This document shows positions 60,301 through 64,000 of a DNA stretch of 64,000 nucleotides, piece after piece. Numbering within the stretch: position 1 is the stretch's first letter; each line of letters opens with the position of its first letter. The stretch covers positions 3,042,422 through 3,106,421 of the forward strand of contig NC_052142.2 in the NCBI RefSeq assembly GCF_016086655.4, read 5' to 3'. Source of the stretch: Lepeophtheirus salmonis (lineage: Eukaryota > Arthropoda > Copepoda > Siphonostomatoida > Caligidae). The notes below the pieces were generated by a model, which did no database searches, was not told the DNA's origin, and was given only the letters and a program-made list of their open reading frames with translations. The translations under genes and the position numbers were made by a program.

Positions 60301-63300
60301 TTAAAACCAATTAAGGGTTAGAAGATGCATATTTATTTGCAAAATAATATAGAAATTAAACCTACTTAAACACTGGTAACACGTCTAATCCCACATGTAT
60401 ATAGAGAGGCGACTTTAGCTGAGTCACGAAAAATGGAGATACCAAGGAATAATTGAATCAGTTGAGAAGCCAACAGAAGGGACAAGTCCGATGCATATTG
60501 TTCCAAAGAAGACTCTGGGTGAGGTGAGAATTGTGGTGGATTATAGAGGATTTAACAAATTTGTAGATAGGCCAATTCATCATTTTCCAATAACAAACAA
60601 AGTAGCAAATGCCATTAACCCACATGCAAAGATATTCTTAATGCTGGATACATCCAAAGATTACTGGGAAGTTCCTTTTGATGAAGAAAGCGATGCTCTA
60701 ACCACATTCATAACTTTTTGGGGAAGAAAAAAATTAACTTGAGCTCCAATGGGTTTAAATGCTTCAGGAGATTAATACTGCCACCGAGGTGATTCTGCTA
60801 TGAGTGGTATAAAAAAACATGCATAAAATAGTTAACTGATATTTTGGGATATGGAGAAACATGGAAAGAAGTCAAGAACCTCTTGGATAAAATTAAGAAG
60901 AGATGAGGTTGAATCCAAATAAGATACAAATTGGAGAAGATGTAAAATTTGTGGGTCTCATAATAGGGGAAAACGGTGTTAAAGCGGATCCATGTAAAAT
61001 TGAAGCAATAATTAAATTCCCTGAACACAAGAATATTTCACAGCTTCTAAGTTTATTTTGGGTTGGTAAACCAATTAACTCAGTTTTCAAAGAATGTTGT
61101 ACTTCCTATGAGTCAATTACAGGGATTAATTAGTTCCCAAAATGTATTCCAATGGTTACCTGATCACTCAAACGTGTTTGAAGAAGTAAAAAATATGTTG
61201 TGTACATCACCAATCTTCAATCACTATGACCCACAGAAGCAAGTAACAATAATGACCGATGCATAAAGGCTATATAGATTAAAATATGCAAGGAAAAGTA
61301 GGACGTCAACAACTGGTACTTTGCAGGTCAAGATTTATAAGTGAGACTGAATCAAGATACACAACTCATGAATTGGAACTACTTGCTATACTTTGGGCAA
61401 TCGACAAATACAAAATGTATCTTTTAAGAAGATAATTAAAAATCATAAAACCGTTGATTGGTATTATTAATCGAACTGATATGGGAGCGATCAATAACTC
61501 ACGAATACTGAGATTTATTGAAAAATTAGCACCTTCCACCTTCGACATAGGATGGACGAAGGGGAATACTCATTTTATCGCAGATGTATTGAGCAGAGCT
61601 CCACTTGAGAAACTTGTGGAGAAGAAATGGAAGGAGCCAAAATATGCAAAGCAATTTGTTATAAAATATTAAAAGAGGTCATTAGATGAAATGCTTGACG
61701 CAGCAGAAGAAGACGAAGATTAAATAATGGTATGTGAGTCATTACTAGAAGGAAAGGACGTCAGGAAGTTACCACTAAACCATCATCGCATCTTTACACT
61801 AGAAAATGTGGTTTTTACGCATACCCAAATTGAGATATTTTAATTCCTGATCATCAAAAATATAACTACTTTAGGAAACGACATATTATAAACTAAAATA
61901 CTCCTGGGGCATTTTATGTGAAGTGTACACAATCTCACTTCATCATCGTCACCGATTTTGTTAATTTTTGGTCAGGGTGTTCATCCCGATAAAAGAACTA
62001 TAATGTCTGAAATCTAAGACTATGCGAGAACGAGGGCCCGTTAGGGAGTCCCTCAAAATTTGGCCTTCTCGAAGGATCCTCAAACTCCCTTGAAGCATTA
62101 CTCGGCTCAGAGTCAACTGATTTCAAAAATGTTCACTTCAAAATATTCACAAAAGTGCTTTAATTTAACTTACTGAATAATCTATTAACGGAACATCAAT
62201 TTCAGGCATTCATGCATGAAATTGTTAGGTACTCAGCAATGGTTGCTTAACCTCCTCTACAAAAATTAATGTTTAGTTACGTATTCTGCCAGCGTACAAA
62301 AACTAAACTTCATTTTCCCATAGATTCCGTCCGCTGGTTCTTTACTACGACTAGTGGCAAAAAAAATGCCCAATTCAGCGATATAAAAGTCCACTTCATC
62401 ACCTGTCAGGTTAAAGAAAACTTAACATTGTTGGAATAGACCAACACAGTCGTCTACAAGTTATAGATAATTTTTATAACTCCGAATGCGGCCTTCTAAT
62501 ACATAATTAGTTTCTACTGGAACAAACGTACCTCGATGATACCACGGTAGTTGTAGCAGGATATAAAAGTAAATGAGTAATTACAAAGATTGTCACTTTT
62601 TTCTCTCGAATTGAAGACTTACAGGAGTATTGTCGCCTGTTAAGAATACTGATGATAAACTTGGATTACAAAGCTGTAATTTACATCTAAGTCTTCAATA
62701 TCAGCAAATACAAATTCAGTATATTAAAAAAAAAATGAATGAAGTTTTTTTGAAAGGTAAAATAAGAAATTTACATTTATGGTAAATATAACATCTTGCA
62801 ATAGGGATAAATGAAGGTGATTCGCATGAGATCCCACCTCTATTTTTTTTTTGCATACATATATAATTTTAAGTAGGCTAAGTCTGTAACCAAAAATTGT
62901 TATGTGGGATAATATTGAGAGTGGCTTGAATATGTTTCTGATATTGTCATGAGGCTTTTTTAAATCCTCCATTTATAGATGTATCCAGAGCTGGCACAAC
63001 TCTGAATCATAGGAAAGCTTTGTCAAACCTTGCAGAGTAGAAGATGTAGGCTAATAAACACACTACCTGGCCACATTGTGTGTGCCCTTTCAGTCATTTC
63101 ATCAATCATATGATGTTTTTATAACATTATTACCTCATTAGAAGCAAAATGAAAACAATTAACAAAATAAGTATAATTTATACTAGTGTAACTGTGGTGG
63201 CCCGTATTAAACAAAGCCTAGCGTAATATAGAGTAGTAGCCGTTAAAAAAAAAAGAGGCCCCTATTATGAACTAATAATTCACTACATTAAGGTACATCT

Positions 63301-63961
63301 ACTTTGAAACTTCAAGAAACATGACAAATAGATGAAAAAGCAGTCTCATGTGGCCCCAGTTACTCTTACACTACGAAAATGAAGTAAAAAAGTTTTATAG
63401 GCAAATATCCATAAAACATGGGAGTTGTAAGCATTTTAGGTATTAAAATAAAAAATCCCTATACGAGGGATTGTATTAAAAGGATTAGGGTCATAGAATA
63501 TTTAGTACTGTATTAGTGAAAAACTACTATTGTTGGGTAAATGAAGTAATAAGGGTCTATCTAAATATCCTTGATGAAGGAGTTGAAATCTACGGATACT
63601 CTTAAAGGGGGAAAAAAAGGAGCGTGCAAGGGTTGGTCTAACGAGATCCCTGCTCTGAGGCAGGCCAGCAACCCACTCCGTGTACCTGCGTAACCTGCGT
63701 GGAAGGTAGTTTGGGCTTCTTGTTCCACTCTCCGATGGGATTCCCAGAGTTGCCACTGGCCGAGCCTGAGGGCAACGAGGGAAACAAGTCATCGTACGTG
63801 TTGGTACTCGCCTCAACATGGGCATGCCCGTTCCTCAGCGCTCCTGCCTCACACCCTTCTACCACATCGCCCTCCGGCACCACCAACACCTCGCTCCCGA
63901 CATCACACTCCCGGACACTTAAAATCACATCACATTGCTTTTCAACCATTGGGGACTCCAT
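51210..63961 (-). CDS. HDLBP: Vigilin / HDLBP (Dp1) multi-KH RNA-binding protein, nine coding exons
   Basis: Vigilin is a cytoplasmic and ER-associated RNA-binding protein that acts on mRNA localisation, translation and heterochromatin. Nine segments on the minus strand join without a frame error (3759 bases, 1252 residues plus stop; human vigilin is 1268). They are 63961-63686, 55311-54673, 54623-54440, 54383-54253, 53991-53089, 53035-52742, 52678-51626, 51566-51385 and 51306-51210. About fifteen KH modules can be counted. Fourteen have a loop near GxxG (for example GKGG, GPNG, GPKG, GRKG, GAGG, GRAG, GQKG, GRRG); one of these is ARRG, and the first module lacks the loop. The N-terminal YDDLFPSLP and the C-terminal GAPW...VWGPKR are vigilin signatures. 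Exon order and phases support a functional gene. Confidence 0.95.
51385..51566 (-). CDS. HDLBP: vigilin exon, end of last KH module and acidic linker
   Basis: It runs from acceptor taaatttag to donor cc|gttagt, ending in phase 2. It encodes DHLLNLEEEYLQDI (the family's 'HILNLEEEYL') and a linker with PDTPKPSRGFEVAKGAP. Reading through the donor would give an unrelated hydrophobic tail, so splicing to 51306 is favoured. Confidence 0.9.
51626..52678 (-). CDS. HDLBP: vigilin exon with the five C-terminal KH modules
   Basis: The 351-codon exon is phase 0 at both ends. It begins DNVVEDSMIVEP and includes loops ARRG (degenerate), GPRG, GQKG, GRKG and GRRG, each preceded by the usual H-(x)n-I/V-I-G pattern. 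The block SFPRSGVISDKVTLKGAKDC is nearly invariant in the family. Confidence 0.94.
52742..53035 (-). CDS. HDLBP: vigilin exon with one KH module
   Basis: 98 codons, phase 0. It encodes VVIRGPKEDVEKAKKMLL, then HHKFLIGRAGVNIQGIRDRT and a KKELEKKVKDL helix. Donor ttg|gtaata. Confidence 0.92.
53089..53991 (-). CDS. HDLBP: vigilin exon with four KH modules
   Basis: 301 codons, phase 0. Loops are GKGG, GPKG, GKGG and GAGG. The block SIMDDCGGVSVVFPPFDSGS (human 'SIMEECGGV.I.FP..GSGS') is diagnostic. Confidence 0.94.
54253..54383 (-). CDS. HDLBP: vigilin exon with the first half of a KH module
   Basis: This 131-base exon completes a codon split after 54440 and encodes ALNKVYEKANSVITHH, then APSWLH-like CPSWLHKYIIGRKGSSIQKL. 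It ends in phase 0 at aag|gtatta. Confidence 0.92.
54440..54623 (-). CDS. HDLBP: vigilin exon with one KH module
   Basis: This 184-base exon encodes EKKAATVSVEVRKPQHKYIF, then GPKGQTLNDILAETGV and LRGPQDKLGT. It starts in phase 0 and ends in phase 1. Confidence 0.92.
54673..55311 (-). CDS. HDLBP: vigilin exon with the first three KH modules
   Basis: 213 codons. It opens VFRVPTEERKEMGGG (human VFHVPLEERKYKDM) after acceptor gactttcag. The first module lacks GxxG. The next two have GKGG and GPNG. Phase 0 at both ends; donor att|gtaatg. Confidence 0.94.
59892..60242 (+). pseudogene. gypsy retropepsin-like protease region
   Basis: PDTGATETLV near 59919-59950 carries the D-T/S-G active-site triplet of aspartic retropepsins. 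Downstream, IIAAGDQSLECLGTVSMMV fits the flap and core strands. LLLSWYLLRD corresponds to the 'ILLG...L' end strand of the fold, with decay. The frame runs to 60242. Confidence 0.65.
60491..60780 (+). pseudogene. gypsy reverse-transcriptase region (fingers/palm)
   Basis: MHIVPKKTLGEVRIVVDYRG matches the RT fingers motif. IFLMLDTSKDYWEVPFDEES holds the first catalytic Asp (box 'F..LD...GYWQ.P'). APMGLNAS after a stop near 60740 matches 'APFG...A'. The third box, usually VDD, is broken by a stop near 60837. Confidence 0.8.
63686..63961 (-). CDS. HDLBP: vigilin N-terminal coding exon
   Basis: 92 codons from ATG (63961, context gagaaaATGG) to donor acgcag|gtacac. YDDLFPSLP followed by KKPKLPSTQVTQ parallels human vigilin's 'YKDAFPPLP...ASVITQ', and the next exon continues VFRVP as in the family. 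Phase 0 matches. The exon is much GC-richer and more CpG-rich than the window average. A good acceptor (ttctcttttgcag, AG at 63988-63989) lies just upstream with an open frame to the ATG. So a further 5' exon may lie beyond the window, and the true start could be there. Confidence 0.9.
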
Positions 63962-64000
63962 TTTCTCGCCAGGTCGTGCCAGTAGAACTGCAAAAGAGAA

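Larger units (their letters stand above)
58681..62010 (+). mobile_element. decayed Ty3/gypsy retrotransposon, antisense in the vigilin intron
   Basis: Gag-pol parts appear in canonical order on the plus strand. A gag-like frame (58681-58956) is followed by degenerate CCHC knuckles near 59648-59735, with KECNKIGHFGSEYR keeping only part of the cysteines. A retropepsin box AIPDTGATETLVP lies near 59913. The RT starts with VRIVVDYRGFNKFV (60524-60565) and continues with FLMLDTSKDYWEVPF and LTTFITF. A thumb/RT connection (VKFVGLIIGENG) follows near 60943. RNase H pieces read FNHYDPQKQVTIMTDA, then SRYTTHELELLAILWAIDKY and THFIADVLSRAP. An integrase-like FIIVTDFVNFWS stretch lies near 61940-61975. 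Frameshifts, stops and loss of the RT VDD box mark it as dead. No LTR pair was identified. Confidence 0.82.
55312..63685 (-). other. HDLBP: vigilin first visible intron, 8.4 kb
   Basis: This is the gap between the N-terminal and KH exons. It holds an antisense Ty3/gypsy relic at 58681-62010. The stretches 55360-58680 and 62500-63600 are AT-rich with A-runs and no recognised gene. The segment 56760-57120 is somewhat GC-richer but unassigned. Confidence 0.8.

Noticed and set aside
1..64000. CRISPR arrays, bacterial operons, rRNA genes
   Set aside because: No regular spacer-repeat array, ribosome-binding-site-led gene cluster or rRNA-like sequence was seen. Spliced genes and element types show nuclear eukaryotic DNA.

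Overview
Eukaryotic, strongly AT-rich, gene-poor and transposon-rich DNA. Two spliced host genes can be read with confidence: MED1 (Mediator subunit 1, + strand) and vigilin (HDLBP/Dp1 multi-KH RNA-binding protein, - strand). Both look like arthropod orthologues. The mix of a low-GC background, 50-bp introns next to 8-14 kb introns, and relics of piggyBac, hAT, P-element, Tc1/mariner, BEL/Pao, Ty3/gypsy and LINE elements suggests a crustacean such as a caligid copepod (sea louse). The species is inferred, not shown.

Layout. 0.7-4.2 kb: a LINE reverse-transcriptase relic split by a 2.3-kb piggyBac element flanked by TTAA. 5.2-6.9 kb: a 5'-truncated LINE with an A-rich tail. 7-11.2 kb: mostly AT-rich spacer with dispersed repeats. 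11.25-29.88 kb: four MED1 exons; the introns are 50 bp, 2.2 kb and 14.3 kb, and the last holds a mariner relic, a GC-rich block, a degenerate minisatellite and one arm of a long inverted repeat. 30.2-38 kb: a LINE relic, a hAT transposase pseudogene with a 56-bp intron, the second inverted-repeat arm and two direct copies of another repeat. 39-50 kb: a transposon graveyard (mariner, ~100-bp tandem repeats, gypsy, P-element, BEL/Pao, Tc1/mariner). 51.2-64 kb: vigilin, nine coding exons joined in frame for about 1252 residues, with an 8.4-kb first visible intron that contains an antisense Ty3/gypsy relic.

No operon, CRISPR array, tRNA or rRNA gene was seen. The two host genes are transcribed convergently, MED1 to the right and vigilin to the left, with about 21 kb of transposon-derived DNA between their 3' ends. 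The most unusual architecture is the inverted pair of ~1.1-1.3 kb repeats (25.76-27.1 and 35.3-36.45 kb), which brackets the terminal MED1 exon and shares the 3' end of the hAT transposase gene. Splice junctions were chosen by eye from GT/AG, reading phase and known family alignments; no transcript data were available.
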